Assembly: GCA_947493175.1 (NCBI GenBank)
Contig: CANLQD010000001.1
Span: forward strand, 558,001 to 622,000
Direction of reading: 5' to 3'
Length of the DNA: 64,000 bases
Source: an uncultured Flavobacteriaceae bacterium
GTDB taxonomy: Bacteria; Bacteroidota; Bacteroidia; Flavobacteriales; Flavobacteriaceae
Shown: positions 9,798 through 18,660 of the stretch, piece by piece
Layout of the letters: each line of letters begins with the position of its first letter
Numbering within the stretch: position 1 is the first letter of the stretch
Translations under genes and position numbers: made by a program
The notes under the pieces: model-generated
Seen by the model: only the letters and a program-made list of their open reading frames with translations
Databases searched by the model: none
Told to the model about the DNA's origin: nothing

Positions 9798-10586
9798 ATG
9801 ACCGAAAAAAAATCGCTACTACAATGGGAGCTTTCTATAGCCGACCATCTTCCCGGAAACTCAATTGACTGTGTTATTTTTGGATACAAGAACCAAGAAC
9901 TTCAGCTGCTATTACTACATTGGAAACATCATGACACTTGGTCATTGCCCGGTGGCTTTATTGGCATAAACGAGGATATGGACGAGGCCGCAAATAGGAT
10001 CTTGTTGGAGCGAACCGGACTCGATTCCGTTTTTCTGAACCAGTTTTACACGTTCGGTGGAACAAAACGTTCCAAAATGAACGAGGCAGCCTACACCAAA
10101 CGAATGGAATTTTTAACCAAGTCAAAAATTTACAGTTCTAAAACGATGGAATGGTTGACCAAGCGGTTTATTACCACGGGCTATTTTGCACTTGTCGACC
10201 ACGAAAAAACAACACCCAAACCAGACTTTTTAAGCGACAAGTGCGATTGGATAGCACTACACTCCCTACCCGAATTGCTTATGGACCATGGTGAAATTAT
10301 TCAAAAAGCCTTGGAGCACCTTCGTGTTCGATTGAACTATCTTCCCATTGGTTTTTCCCTACTTCCCAAGAAGTTTACCATGCAAGATCTTCAAAAATTG
10401 TATGAAGCCATTTTACAAAGGCCTCTGGAGCGAAGTAATTTTCAGCGAAAGATGCTTAAACTCGACATCTTGACACGACATGAAAAGCAAATGACCGGGG
10501 CGGCCAACAAGGCCCCATTTCTCTATAGTTTTAATAAGGAAAGGTACGAGTTGCTATTGAGGAAGGGGATCGGTTTTTCTTTTTAG
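9798..10586 (+). CDS. NrtR-type transcriptional regulator (Nudix domain plus winged helix)
   Basis: A 262-residue protein with an N-terminal Nudix fold (residues ~15-150) and a C-terminal winged-helix segment (about 185-230, FTMQDLQKLYEAILQRPLER). The Nudix box GGFIGINEDMDEAAN-RILLERTGL keeps the glycines but has Ile and Arg where REUXEEXGU requires catalytic acids, so it is probably a ligand sensor and not a hydrolase. In Bacteroidota, related Nudix-HTH proteins regulate sugar catabolism (AraR/XylR types) or NAD metabolism. Its position opposite a GH3 glycosidase points to a sugar-derived signal. The ATG at 9798 is chosen over a TTG two codons upstream. A TonB receptor follows 101 bp downstream on the same strand. 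Confidence 0.85.
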   Translation: MTEKKSLLQWELSIADHLPGNSIDCVIFGYKNQELQLLLLHWKHHDTWSLPGGFIGINEDMDEAANRILLERTGLDSVFLNQFYTFGGTKRSKMNEAAYTKRMEFLTKSKIYSSKTMEWLTKRFITTGYFALVDHEKTTPKPDFLSDKCDWIALHSLPELLMDHGEIIQKALEHLRVRLNYLPIGFSLLPKKFTMQDLQKLYEAILQRPLERSNFQRKMLKLDILTRHEKQMTGAANKAPFLYSFNKERYELLLRKGIGFSF

Positions 10587-10687
10587 CTCATTACCCGATG
10601 AACTTAAAAAAATATACTTCCAGACATCATTAACCGCCTATCAAATTTCGATTTTTAAACCTTATTTTAGTGGCTTATTTTGACCAC

Positions 10688-12763
10688 ATGAGGATCTTTT
10701 TCCTAGCTTTTCTTTTTTCAGCGGCCATTGTTCGATCCCAAGTACCGGAAAGTAATGATAGCATTACCCAATTAGACGAGGTTATCCTATTAGATGCACT
10801 AAAAAAACAAAATGCCGCAGGTATTGTTTCTTCTGAAGTCATTTCGGCAAAAGTTTTTCAGAACTACAGTCCGGTTTCTATGGTGAACGCCATGAACCAA
10901 GTACCCGGGGTATATGTCTTGTCGGGAGCCTTGAATACCAACCGTATTACCATTCGGGGTATTGGTGCCCGTACCCTTTTCGGAACCGATAAACTACGTA
11001 TGTACTATGAAAACATTCCGGTCACCGATGGCTCAGGCTTTTCAAGCATTGAAGCATACGACCTGGAAAACCTTCGCCAAATCGAACTGATCAAAGGCCC
11101 AAAAGGCACTTCATACGGAGCTAATTTAGGGGGTGCCATCATTTTAAGCCCTAAAGAAGCGCTGGGAAAATCGACCAACTTTTCGAACAATTTTACATTT
11201 GGTTCTTTCGGACTTTTGAAAAATAACCTGTCTTTTAACCACAATGACGGAAAACTCAAATTGGGACTCCAATACGGCCATTTAGAAACCGAGGGCTACC
11301 GACAGAACAGCAATTTTGAACGTGATGGCTTTTTACTTAACACCTCCTATCAATTAAATTCAAAGAATAGGATTTCGCTATTGGTCAATCATATTGATTT
11401 CACGGCTCAAATACCAAGTTCGTTGGGAGCTACGGCCTTTGCCGAAGATCCGAAACAAGCTACTTTTACCTGGCGTGAATCCCAAGGTTTCGAGGCCAAC
11501 AACTATACGCTGGTCGGTTTTTCCTATTCGCACCGTATCAACGATTTTTTGGAAAATACGACCAGTGTCTTTTATAACTTCCTTGACAAGGAAGAAGCTC
11601 GTCCTTTTGGAATCTTGGAAGAACTGACTAAAGGGTTTGGACTGCGGACCAACTTCTCCGGAAACTTTCGATTCCTAAGCACTAAAGCAGACTATACCTT
11701 TGGTGCCGAACTCTTTAAAGATGAGTATGATTGGGACGAATTTAGAAACCTGTGGGAAGACAACAACGGCAACGGCAGTTTAAAGGGAGAGCAATTTGCT
11801 CGCAATAAGGAGTTTAGAAGTCAATGGAATACTTTTGGGACACTCTTGCTCCCTTTTTCGCCTGCATTTTCGGCCCAACTCGGGCTTAGTGTGAACAAGA
11901 CCCAATACGACTATCGAGACTTGTTCAACAGCGGAGCGGAAAACAAAAGTGCCGAAAGAAACTTTAAGACCATTGTCTTGCCAAGTTTGAACCTCAACTA
12001 TACCTTTTCTCCAAACTCCGAAATCTATGGCAATATCAGCCGTGGGTTTTCCAACCCGACCTTGGAAGAAACCTTAACACCCGATGGGATTATCAATCCG
12101 GATATCGCTCAGGAAACCGGGGTGAACTACGAACTTGGCACCAAGTTGTTTCTTGACGGGAGGCGCCTGTCAGTAGACCTTTCCATCTATCAGATGAATA
12201 TTCAAAATTTGTTGGTAGGTGAACGGGTGAACGAAGACCAATTCGTAGGTAATAATGCAGGTAAAACACGGCATCGGGGATTAGAGCTTGCGCTAGGGTA
12301 TTCCTGGGACATTACCGACTATGTTCAAATGAGCCCCTTTCTGAACTATACCTTCAACGACCATAGCTTTGTAGAGTTCGTAGACGAGGACGCCGATTTT
12401 TCAGGTAATCCCCTTACAGGAGTGCCACAGCACCGAGTGACAGCCGGTCTGCAAGTACGGTTTTTGGAGCATTTTTATTGGAACAGTACATTGCAGCATG
12501 TGGGTGAAATTCCCTTGACCAACGCAGCTGATCTCTACAGTGATCCATTTACTATTTTTAATATGCGCGTAGGGTACCTCAACAAATTATCAACGCATTT
12601 TACCATTGGCGTCGATTTGGGCCTCAACAATGTTTTCGATACTGTTTATGCGCAGTCGGTTTTAATTAATACCGGTTCTTTTGGAGGTAACGAGCCCCGT
12701 TACTTTTATCCGGGTGATGCCCGTAACGTATATAGTAGCCTGCGGCTTGGCTATCAGTTTTAG
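10688..12763 (+). CDS. TonB-dependent outer membrane receptor (iron/siderophore type)
   Basis: A 691-residue outer membrane receptor that would import a ligand with TonB-ExbBD energy. The start ATG at 10688 gives a clean signal peptide, MRIFFLAFLFSAAIVRSQ; the in-frame GTG at 10670 would spoil it. There is no carboxypeptidase-like N-domain: the plug follows directly (QVPGVYVLSGALNTNRITIRGIGAR ... IELIKGPKGTSYGANLGGAII), then about 22 barrel strands with the usual NPTLEETLTPDG-type motif and a C-terminal aromatic residue (LGYQF). This architecture resembles FecA/FyuA-like iron receptors rather than SusC. Being just downstream of the Nudix regulator it might be co-regulated with the glycosidase; substrate is unknown. 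Confidence 0.85.
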   Translation: MRIFFLAFLFSAAIVRSQVPESNDSITQLDEVILLDALKKQNAAGIVSSEVISAKVFQNYSPVSMVNAMNQVPGVYVLSGALNTNRITIRGIGARTLFGTDKLRMYYENIPVTDGSGFSSIEAYDLENLRQIELIKGPKGTSYGANLGGAIILSPKEALGKSTNFSNNFTFGSFGLLKNNLSFNHNDGKLKLGLQYGHLETEGYRQNSNFERDGFLLNTSYQLNSKNRISLLVNHIDFTAQIPSSLGATAFAEDPKQATFTWRESQGFEANNYTLVGFSYSHRINDFLENTTSVFYNFLDKEEARPFGILEELTKGFGLRTNFSGNFRFLSTKADYTFGAELFKDEYDWDEFRNLWEDNNGNGSLKGEQFARNKEFRSQWNTFGTLLLPFSPAFSAQLGLSVNKTQYDYRDLFNSGAENKSAERNFKTIVLPSLNLNYTFSPNSEIYGNISRGFSNPTLEETLTPDGIINPDIAQETGVNYELGTKLFLDGRRLSVDLSIYQMNIQNLLVGERVNEDQFVGNNAGKTRHRGLELALGYSWDITDYVQMSPFLNYTFNDHSFVEFVDEDADFSGNPLTGVPQHRVTAGLQVRFLEHFYWNSTLQHVGEIPLTNAADLYSDPFTIFNMRVGYLNKLSTHFTIGVDLGLNNVFDTVYAQSVLINTGSFGGNEPRYFYPGDARNVYSSLRLGYQF

Positions 12764-12776
12764 GCAGCTACCAGCG

Positions 12777-13067
12777 TTATCGCTCTTCTGGGGGAATTCC
12801 CTCCCAAAGCGTTTTCAAGGCGTCAAATTCGGACATTACGACCGGCTTATATATCCTTTTTTCCTGGGCTGGATTTTTAACCAACTCCGCCCTTGGCCGA
12901 ACGGGTTGTTTTTCAAACCCGCCCCCACAATTGGGACACACATTGTCAAGTATCGTTTCTACACAATGGGCACAGAACGTACATTCATAGGAGCATATCA
13001 TCGCATCGGCAGCATTTGGGGCGAGGGCCTTATCACAGTTTTCACAACTAGGTCTTATCGCTAACAT
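12777..13067 (-). CDS. DUF1272 small zinc-ribbon-like protein
   Basis: About 96 residues starting MLAIRPSCENCDKAL, with Cys pairs CENC, CSYECTFCAHC and CPNCGGGF. These match the DUF1272 family, which looks like a compact double zinc-binding module of unknown function. The start at 13067 matches the conserved family start; an in-frame ATG at 13091 would add eight residues. It overlaps the end of the PNPOx-like gene by 20 bp, so the two are translationally coupled. DUF1272 proteins are often found beside MocR regulators and flavin-binding proteins, as here. It converges on the TonB receptor gene with a 13-bp gap. Confidence 0.85.
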   Translation of the reverse strand: MLAIRPSCENCDKALAPNAADAMICSYECTFCAHCVETILDNVCPNCGGGFEKQPVRPRAELVKNPAQEKRIYKPVVMSEFDALKTLWEGIPPEER

Positions 13068-13734
13068 TGGCACTGTATTTATGGGTTTCATAGTACTTCA
13101 TCACATGCTCGGGAATAGCGACCCCTTCGGGAAGCAAGGCATCGCTTTCGGGAAATTCGGCAATTTGCTTCAAAGGAAGCAAACCTGCCCAAACCGGTAA
13201 GTGCATATCGCTCTTTTCATCTTTTACCCCCTCGTCCCTAATTTTAGCAGCGGCAGTTTCAATAGTCAAAGCTACCACCAGAGTACCGTTCAACTCTTTT
13301 TTTAACATGGGACGAATTCCTTCCCAACGGCCTTCCATCATATGATCGACCACACATTTTAACGCGCGCTCCTTCTGTTCTGGGTCGGTGACCTTTTCTA
13401 GACTACCGAACAAGGTTGCCGAACGATAGTTTACTGAGTGGTGTAGCCCCGAACGGGCAAGTACCAACGCATCTAAATGCATTACCGTCATACTTGCTAT
13501 TTTTCCTTTCAATAGCGCTAATAACATTCGATTTTTATGAGATCCATGTAAATAGATTTTATCGCCCGACCTTCCATAGGCCATCGGCAATGAAATGGCT
13601 TGGCCCTCAAAAACATAGGACACATAGCCTACAAAACCCGCATCCAATATGGTATGTACCATTTCCACATCATAGCTGGCCCTATTGCCCCCCCTACGGA
13701 CCGTATTGAGCGTTTCTTTTTTATATTCATTCAC
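13048..13734 (-). CDS. Pyridoxamine 5'-phosphate oxidase-like flavin-binding protein
   Basis: A 228-residue protein of the split-barrel flavin-binding superfamily (Pyridox_ox_2 type). Recognisable parts are GFVGYVSYVFEGQAISLPMAYGR, YLHGSHKNRMLLALLKG and SVNYRSATLFGSLEKV. The family binds FMN or F420-like cofactors and includes NimA-like reductases; it does not have to act on vitamin B6. It is divergently transcribed from a MocR-type PLP-binding regulator 114 bp away, a very common pairing, so control by that regulator is likely. The start codon lies 52 bases from a perfect -7 box at 13786-13793. Confidence 0.85.
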   Translation of the reverse strand: MNEYKKETLNTVRRGGNRASYDVEMVHTILDAGFVGYVSYVFEGQAISLPMAYGRSGDKIYLHGSHKNRMLLALLKGKIASMTVMHLDALVLARSGLHHSVNYRSATLFGSLEKVTDPEQKERALKCVVDHMMEGRWEGIRPMLKKELNGTLVVALTIETAAAKIRDEGVKDEKSDMHLPVWAGLLPLKQIAEFPESDALLPEGVAIPEHVMKYYETHKYSANVSDKT

Positions 13735-13785
13735 CTTACATCTATTTTTTAAGAGTTGTTTCCTCGGGCTTTACCCTGCTGTTTA

Positions 13786-13802
13786 CAAATTTAATAGCTT
13801 TG
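13786..13802. promoter_or_regulatory. Back-to-back -7 promoter boxes for PNPOx-like gene and MocR gene
   Basis: CAAATTTA at 13786-13793 is a minus-strand TAnnTTTG box aimed at the PNPOx-like gene. TAGCTTTG at 13795-13802 is a plus-strand TAnnTTTG box aimed at the MocR gene. Only one base separates them, so RNA polymerase can occupy just one direction at a time. GGGCT occurs on both sides in direct orientation (13766-13770 and 13804-13808), a possible MocR contact pair, but these are short. Confidence 0.55.
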
Positions 13803-13848
13803 TGGGCTATCATTTTCATCCAGAAATCAGTTTTTTAGTAGTCCAGTT

Positions 13849-15339
13849 ATGATTCCTTATAAAACCAGTATACGAATAGACCGTTCCGACAAACACCCCA
13901 TTTATCTTCAATTAGCCAACCAATTTGTGGTCCTGATCAAAAGAAACGTTCTGGTCCCTGGTGCAAAACTTCCCGGAACCCGAACACTTGCGGCCATGCT
14001 AGCCGTACACCGAAAAACGGTAATCGCCTGTTATGAAGAACTTTTGCTACAGGGGTGGATCGAGAGCATTCCAAAAAAAGGCACTTTTGTGCACCAAAAT
14101 ATTCCTTTACAGCAGAAAAAAGGCTTTGTCCCCAATGACAAGACCCCCCATACGCAACAAATCGGTTTTTCATTTTTGGAAGAACCGCTATTGGAACGAC
14201 CCGAAGTTGAAAAACTACCGGGATATCATTATCTGAACGATGGTGTGTCGGATGTACGGCTAACCCCGATAAAAGCCATTGCCAAAGAGTACCGTAGCTT
14301 GGCGAACCGAAAAAACAGTATCGACTATTTGGGTTATGACACTACCTATGGAAATCCAAAATTAAGAGAGGTATTGGTAGGCTATCTAAATGAAACTAGA
14401 GGACTGCGTATTACCAAAGACCAACTACTAATTACGCGTGGCAGTCAAATGGCCATTTATCTGGCCGCACGAATACTAGTGGAACCCAAGACCTATGTAC
14501 TGGTTGGTGAAACCAATTACATTGCTGCGGATTTGACCTTCCGTTACGCCGGTGCCACACTTTTACGGGTACCTGTAGACGAAAACGGACTCGATACCCA
14601 TGCCATTGCACGTATTTGTGCACAGCATACGGTAAAAGCGGTCTATGTAACCCCGCACCACCACCATCCTACCACTGTAATGTTATCGGCCGAACGGCGT
14701 ATGCAACTACTTCAGCTTGCCCATACGTATCGTTTCGCCATCATCGAAGATGATTATGACTACGACTTTCACTACGACCATTCACCCATACTGCCTCTTG
14801 CAAGCCATGATCGGCATGGCAATGTAATTTATGTGGGTTCGGTATGTAAAACAGTGGCTCCGGTATACCGCATCGGTTATTTGGTTGCCCCAAAAGCTTT
14901 TGTGGATGAATGTGCCAAATTGCGTCGCTTTATCGATAGGCAAGGCGATTCGTTGTTAGAGGCTGCTTTTGCCCATTTTATTAAAAATGGCGATCTGGAC
15001 CGTCATATCCGAAAGGTGCTAAAAAACTATGCCCTTCGAAGATCGCTTTTTTGCGAGTTGTTGCGAAAGCATTTCGCTGCCATTTTCACCTTTGAAATAC
15101 CAAAGGGGGGCATGGCTGTTTGGGTACGGCTTCAAAAAGGATATGAATGGAAAGCCATTGCTACATCGGCAAAAAAGCATCGTCTAATTATCGGGGAATG
15201 GGAACGGTACGATATGGCCAAGACCGGCCACAACGGTATACGAATAGGCTTTGCAGCGTATAACGAAGAGGAAATTCGCACAGTTCTAAAAAAGTTGAAA
15301 TTAGCTGTTCAGGATACTATTCTTGGTGAAGTTCGTTAA
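13849..15339 (+). CDS. MocR/PdxR-type transcriptional regulator (GntR HTH fused to aminotransferase fold)
   Basis: A 496-residue fusion. Residues ~10-80 form a GntR winged helix (HPIYLQLANQFVVLIK, LPGTRTLAAMLAVHRKTVIACYEEL, GWIESIPKKGTFV). Residues ~130-490 form a class I aminotransferase domain with GSQMAIYLAARILVEP, the cofactor Asp/Tyr region YVTPHHHHPTTVML and the PLP lysine in GSVCKTVAPVYRIGYLVAP. MocR proteins sense PLP or an amino acid-PLP adduct and usually regulate the divergent neighbour. Here that is the PNPOx-like gene. PdxR-type control of vitamin B6 salvage is possible, but no pdxST genes are in view. Confidence 0.9.
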   Translation: MIPYKTSIRIDRSDKHPIYLQLANQFVVLIKRNVLVPGAKLPGTRTLAAMLAVHRKTVIACYEELLLQGWIESIPKKGTFVHQNIPLQQKKGFVPNDKTPHTQQIGFSFLEEPLLERPEVEKLPGYHYLNDGVSDVRLTPIKAIAKEYRSLANRKNSIDYLGYDTTYGNPKLREVLVGYLNETRGLRITKDQLLITRGSQMAIYLAARILVEPKTYVLVGETNYIAADLTFRYAGATLLRVPVDENGLDTHAIARICAQHTVKAVYVTPHHHHPTTVMLSAERRMQLLQLAHTYRFAIIEDDYDYDFHYDHSPILPLASHDRHGNVIYVGSVCKTVAPVYRIGYLVAPKAFVDECAKLRRFIDRQGDSLLEAAFAHFIKNGDLDRHIRKVLKNYALRRSLFCELLRKHFAAIFTFEIPKGGMAVWVRLQKGYEWKAIATSAKKHRLIIGEWERYDMAKTGHNGIRIGFAAYNEEEIRTVLKKLKLAVQDTILGEVR

Positions 15340-15376
15340 CGTCTTTTCCTTTTATATCCCATTCTAGATAATGGTC

Positions 15377-16918
15377 TTACATTTTACCGAGCCAAGACTT
15401 CATGTCCACTTCCTTGGCGATCATACGGTTCACATCCGCGATAGCGACCCGTTGCTGTTCCATGGTATCGCGATGACGTATGGTTACGGTATTATCTTCC
15501 TTGCTCTGATGGTCAACGGTAATACAGAACGGGGTACCTACGGCATCCTGTCTGCGATAACGACGACCTACGGCATCTTTTTCGTCATATACGACGTTAA
15601 AGTCCCATTTAAGGTCATCCACTATTTGATGTGCGATTTCCGGTAGTCCGTCTTTCTTGACCAAAGGTAATACTGCTGCCTTTGTAGGAGCAAGTACTGC
15701 GGGTAGCTTTAAAACCGTACGCGTGGTATTATTTTCAAGCTCTTCTTCTTGCAGGGAGTTGGAGAAGACGGCCAGGAACATGCGATCGAGACCAATAGAT
15801 GTTTCTACTACATAAGGGACATAACTTTCGTTCTCCGCATGGTCAAAATATTGCAGTTTTTTACCGGAGTACTTTTCATGCGCTCCCAAGTCAAAATCGG
15901 TTCGTGAGTGAATCCCTTCCAGCTCTTTGAAGCCGAATGGAAACCGGAATTCGATGTCGGCAGCGGCATCGGCATAATGTGCTAACTTTTCATGATCGTG
16001 AAAACGGTAGTTTTCACTGCCCATTCCCAAGGATAAATGCCATTTCATACGATTTTCCTTCCAGATTTCGTACCATTCTTGTTGGGTTCCCGGTTTGATG
16101 AAAAACTGCATTTCCATCTGTTCGAATTCCCGCATTCGAAATATAAACTGGCGTGCCACAATTTCGTTACGGAAGGCCTTCCCTGTCTGTGCGATTCCGA
16201 ACGGAATCTTCATACGACCCGTTTTCTGAACGTTTAAAAAGTTTACAAAAATCCCTTGAGCGGTCTCGGGCCGTAAATAGAGGTCCATCGCCGATTCCGC
16301 GGAGGCGCCCAGTTTGGTTCCGAACATCAGGTTAAACTGCTTTACATCGGTCCAATTCTTGGATCCCGAAACGGGGCAAACAATGCCCAATTCCTCTATC
16401 AAGGCCTTGACATCGGCCAAATCTTCGTTTTCCAAAGACTTGCCCAATCGCTTTAAGGTGGTATCAATTTTCTTTTGGTAATCGGTCACTCTAGGGTTTG
16501 TAGCAAGAAACTGTTCTTGGTCAAAAGCATCGCCAAACCGTTTCGCGGCCTTGGCAACCTCCTTTTCGATTTTACCCTCGATTTTGGCCGTATAATCTTC
16601 AATGAGCACATCGGCACGGTACCTTTTTTTCGAATCCTTGTTGTCGATCAAAGGGTCGTTAAAGGCATCGACATGCCCTGAAGCTTTCCATGTCGTAGGA
16701 TGCATAAAAATAGCTGCATCGATACCAACGATATTTTCATTAAGCTGTACCATGGCACGCCACCAGTACTCCCGAATATTCTTTTTGAGTTCAGCCCCAT
16801 TTTGAGCGTAATCATATACTGCACTAAGGCCGTCGTAAATTTCGCTCGACTGAAAAACGTACCCATACTCTTTGGCATGGGATATTACTTTTTTGAAAAT
16901 ATCTTCTTGATTTGCCAT
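15377..16918 (-). CDS. glyQS: Glycyl-tRNA synthetase, dimeric class II type
   Basis: A 513-residue single-chain GlyRS that charges tRNA-Gly in the cytoplasm. It starts MANQEDIFKKVISHAKEYG and contains VSGSKNWTDVKQFNLMF, the class II motif 2 region PFGIAQTGKAFRNEI...FRMREFEQMEMQFF, and the motif 3 region near SIGLDRMFLAVFS. The anticodon-binding domain starts around LPAVLAPTKAAVLPL. This is the archaeal/eukaryote-like dimer form normal in Bacteroidota, not the alpha2beta2 enzyme. A -7 promoter box ends only five bases before the ATG, so the transcript may be leaderless or nearly so. Confidence 0.97.
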   Translation of the reverse strand: MANQEDIFKKVISHAKEYGYVFQSSEIYDGLSAVYDYAQNGAELKKNIREYWWRAMVQLNENIVGIDAAIFMHPTTWKASGHVDAFNDPLIDNKDSKKRYRADVLIEDYTAKIEGKIEKEVAKAAKRFGDAFDQEQFLATNPRVTDYQKKIDTTLKRLGKSLENEDLADVKALIEELGIVCPVSGSKNWTDVKQFNLMFGTKLGASAESAMDLYLRPETAQGIFVNFLNVQKTGRMKIPFGIAQTGKAFRNEIVARQFIFRMREFEQMEMQFFIKPGTQQEWYEIWKENRMKWHLSLGMGSENYRFHDHEKLAHYADAAADIEFRFPFGFKELEGIHSRTDFDLGAHEKYSGKKLQYFDHAENESYVPYVVETSIGLDRMFLAVFSNSLQEEELENNTTRTVLKLPAVLAPTKAAVLPLVKKDGLPEIAHQIVDDLKWDFNVVYDEKDAVGRRYRRQDAVGTPFCITVDHQSKEDNTVTIRHRDTMEQQRVAIADVNRMIAKEVDMKSWLGKM

Positions 16919-16922
16919 TCGG

Positions 16923-16930
16923 CAAAAATA
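16923..16930 (-). promoter_or_regulatory. -7 promoter box immediately upstream of glyQS
   Basis: CAAAAATA on the plus strand reads TATTTTTG on the minus strand, a full TAnnTTTG match. It lies four bases from the ATG (16918). Initiation a few bases after the box would give an mRNA with almost no 5' leader. An alternative promoter further upstream cannot be excluded. Confidence 0.45.
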
Positions 16931-16966
16931 GAATTTTGTCCGAAGAGCGTGGAAAGATTTTACAAA

Positions 16967-17863
16967 TTATTTTAGTTGAAATTCAGAGGAAGACAATAAG
17001 CGCTCATCTTCAAAAACGTTAAGGGTATACGTGCCTGGTTCCAACGACCCTTGTGGAAGGGTCACAAAATCGTTCACTTGGGTCTGATTTCCATCGAACA
17101 GAAATTCTACGCGCTTGCTGTACACATTACCATTCACGGTAATTGTATTGGCATTGTCTTCTATAATCTGCATATTAGGACCCAAAAACTGAAAGTAGAT
17201 TATTTTCTCGGTTCCTTGAGCAGTGGGGTCTTTCAAGATAACTGCCGTACCCCTCAATTTTTCTATTAAAGAAGCCTTGTTGGTCTGAATGGGTTTTCCG
17301 CTTCGCAGTCGAAATCCGTTACCCTGGGAATTTTGAATCTTTAGATAACTCTTCATTTTGAGTTCCCGATTCAATTCCTTGATTTTTCTACGCTGCAATG
17401 CCTCTGCCTCTGCCAAGGAGCTGCTCTTTCCACGAAGTTCTTCGATTTGCTTTCTTGTTTCCTCATATTTATCGGCAAGAAGCATATTATTGTACTTCAA
17501 GAAATTGTTCTTGAGCTTTAAACTATCGTTTTTGGCCTCTAACCTTCGAAGTTCCGTTTTGTATTCCCTTAGTTTTTCTACCGTGAAGTTGAGCCTACCC
17601 ACAGAATCTAATAACTCCTGTACGCGGTATTTAGCGTTCTGTATCTCTATGATGCTAACCTCATCCCTTGCGGTCAATCGATCCACATCTGCTTTCATCA
17701 AGGTTAAATCCTTTACCAACAAGGCTTTCTCTTCCTCCAAATAGTTGATTTGCGTCTTAGATTGGGCATAGCTGTAATAGAAGGCAATCAAAATGCCAAA
17801 AATTACTGCCACCAAGGCTGCGAGGATGATGTTGTAGTTGAATTTAGTATCTTGACCGTCCAT
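16967..17863 (-). CDS. Membrane-anchored coiled-coil protein of unknown function
   Basis: A 298-residue protein I cannot assign to a named family. One transmembrane helix (about residues 10-32, IILAALVAVIFGILIAFYYSY) is followed by ~140 residues of heptad-rich coiled coil (LEEEKALLVKDLTLMKADVD ... LRRLEAKNDSLKLKNNFLK). A C-terminal beta-rich domain (about 200-298: KIIYFQFLGPNMQI, VEFLFDGNQ, LEPGTYTLNVFED) looks like a small Ig-like sandwich. The layout suggests a type II-like envelope protein with a periplasmic domain on a coiled-coil stalk. It is divergent from comF across 41 bp; its likely -7 box lies inside the comF 5' region. Confidence 0.75.
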   Translation of the reverse strand: MDGQDTKFNYNIILAALVAVIFGILIAFYYSYAQSKTQINYLEEEKALLVKDLTLMKADVDRLTARDEVSIIEIQNAKYRVQELLDSVGRLNFTVEKLREYKTELRRLEAKNDSLKLKNNFLKYNNMLLADKYEETRKQIEELRGKSSSLAEAEALQRRKIKELNRELKMKSYLKIQNSQGNGFRLRSGKPIQTNKASLIEKLRGTAVILKDPTAQGTEKIIYFQFLGPNMQIIEDNANTITVNGNVYSKRVEFLFDGNQTQVNDFVTLPQGSLEPGTYTLNVFEDERLLSSSEFQLK

Positions 17864-17904
17864 TAAAAAGGATAAGCGTTAAGTAGGTTTTAAAAAGTTA
17901 AGAT

Positions 17905-18621
17905 TTGTTCTTTTCCAATCTGACAAATATACTAAATGATATCAATAACACGCTGCTTCCCCAAGTGTGTTTTGGATGTAACGCCCATTTATTCAGGGGA
18001 GAACAACTACTATGTACCATTTGTCGAAATGATATGCCGTTTACCGAATACACCTTTAACGCAGAAAACCCGGTAGACCGTATATTTTATGGTCGAATAA
18101 CTGTTAAAAAAGCAAGTTCGTTTCTCTTTTATCGCGAAAATAGCATCGTACAAAACCTAATTCATCATCTTAAATATAAAAACCAAGAGCAGATAGCGCC
18201 ATTTTTGGGCGATTGGTATGGTCAACTTCTGAATGAAGACCCTGCCTTGCGGCATAAAATAGATATCGTAATCCCAGTACCCCTACATTGGAAAAAACAA
18301 CGTAAGAGAGGTTACAATCAAGTAGAGGGGTTCGCTAAAAAAATTGCGGGTCACCTAAGCGCAGAATATAACGGAACTCTTCTTACTAAAACGGCGAATA
18401 CTAAAACTCAGACCAAAAAAGGAAGAATTGGGCGCTGGCAAAGCAACAAGGCGCTCTATGAACTGTCATCGGAAGCCGCATCGCTTAAAAAGAAAAACAT
18501 ACTCCTTGTAGATGATGTCATTACTACTGGCGCCACTATGGAGATATGTGCACGAACACTTTTGCAGGTTCCCAATGTAAACCTATACATGGCAAGTATG
18601 GCCGTGGTTCCTTTAACCTAG
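17905..18621 (+). CDS. comF: ComF family phosphoribosyltransferase-like protein
   Basis: A 238-residue ComF homologue. An N-terminal zinc module (CFGC, CTIC) is followed by a type I phosphoribosyltransferase fold with HWKKQRKRGYNQVEGFAK and the PRPP loop ILLVDDVITTGATME. ComF proteins are linked to DNA uptake during competence, perhaps by helping single-stranded DNA import; the reaction is not established. The frame has a stop at 17899 and no ATG before the conserved Cys motif, so initiation must use a non-ATG codon. TTG at 17905 is the best candidate. Plus-strand neighbours give no operon context. Confidence 0.88.
   Translation: MFFSNLTNILNDINNTLLPQVCFGCNAHLFRGEQLLCTICRNDMPFTEYTFNAENPVDRIFYGRITVKKASSFLFYRENSIVQNLIHHLKYKNQEQIAPFLGDWYGQLLNEDPALRHKIDIVIPVPLHWKKQRKRGYNQVEGFAKKIAGHLSAEYNGTLLTKTANTKTQTKKGRIGRWQSNKALYELSSEAASLKKKNILLVDDVITTGATMEICARTLLQVPNVNLYMASMAVVPLT
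17924..17931 (-). promoter_or_regulatory. -7 promoter box for the coiled-coil protein gene, inside comF 5' end
   Basis: CAAATATA on the plus strand is a minus-strand TATATTTG, a full TAnnTTTG match 61 bases upstream of the ATG at 17863. It overlaps the first codons of comF, so the two divergent transcription units would overlap. Confidence 0.4.
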
Positions 18622-18660
18622 TACATTGCATTGAATCCCAGGACCTTCGTCAGCCCAAAT

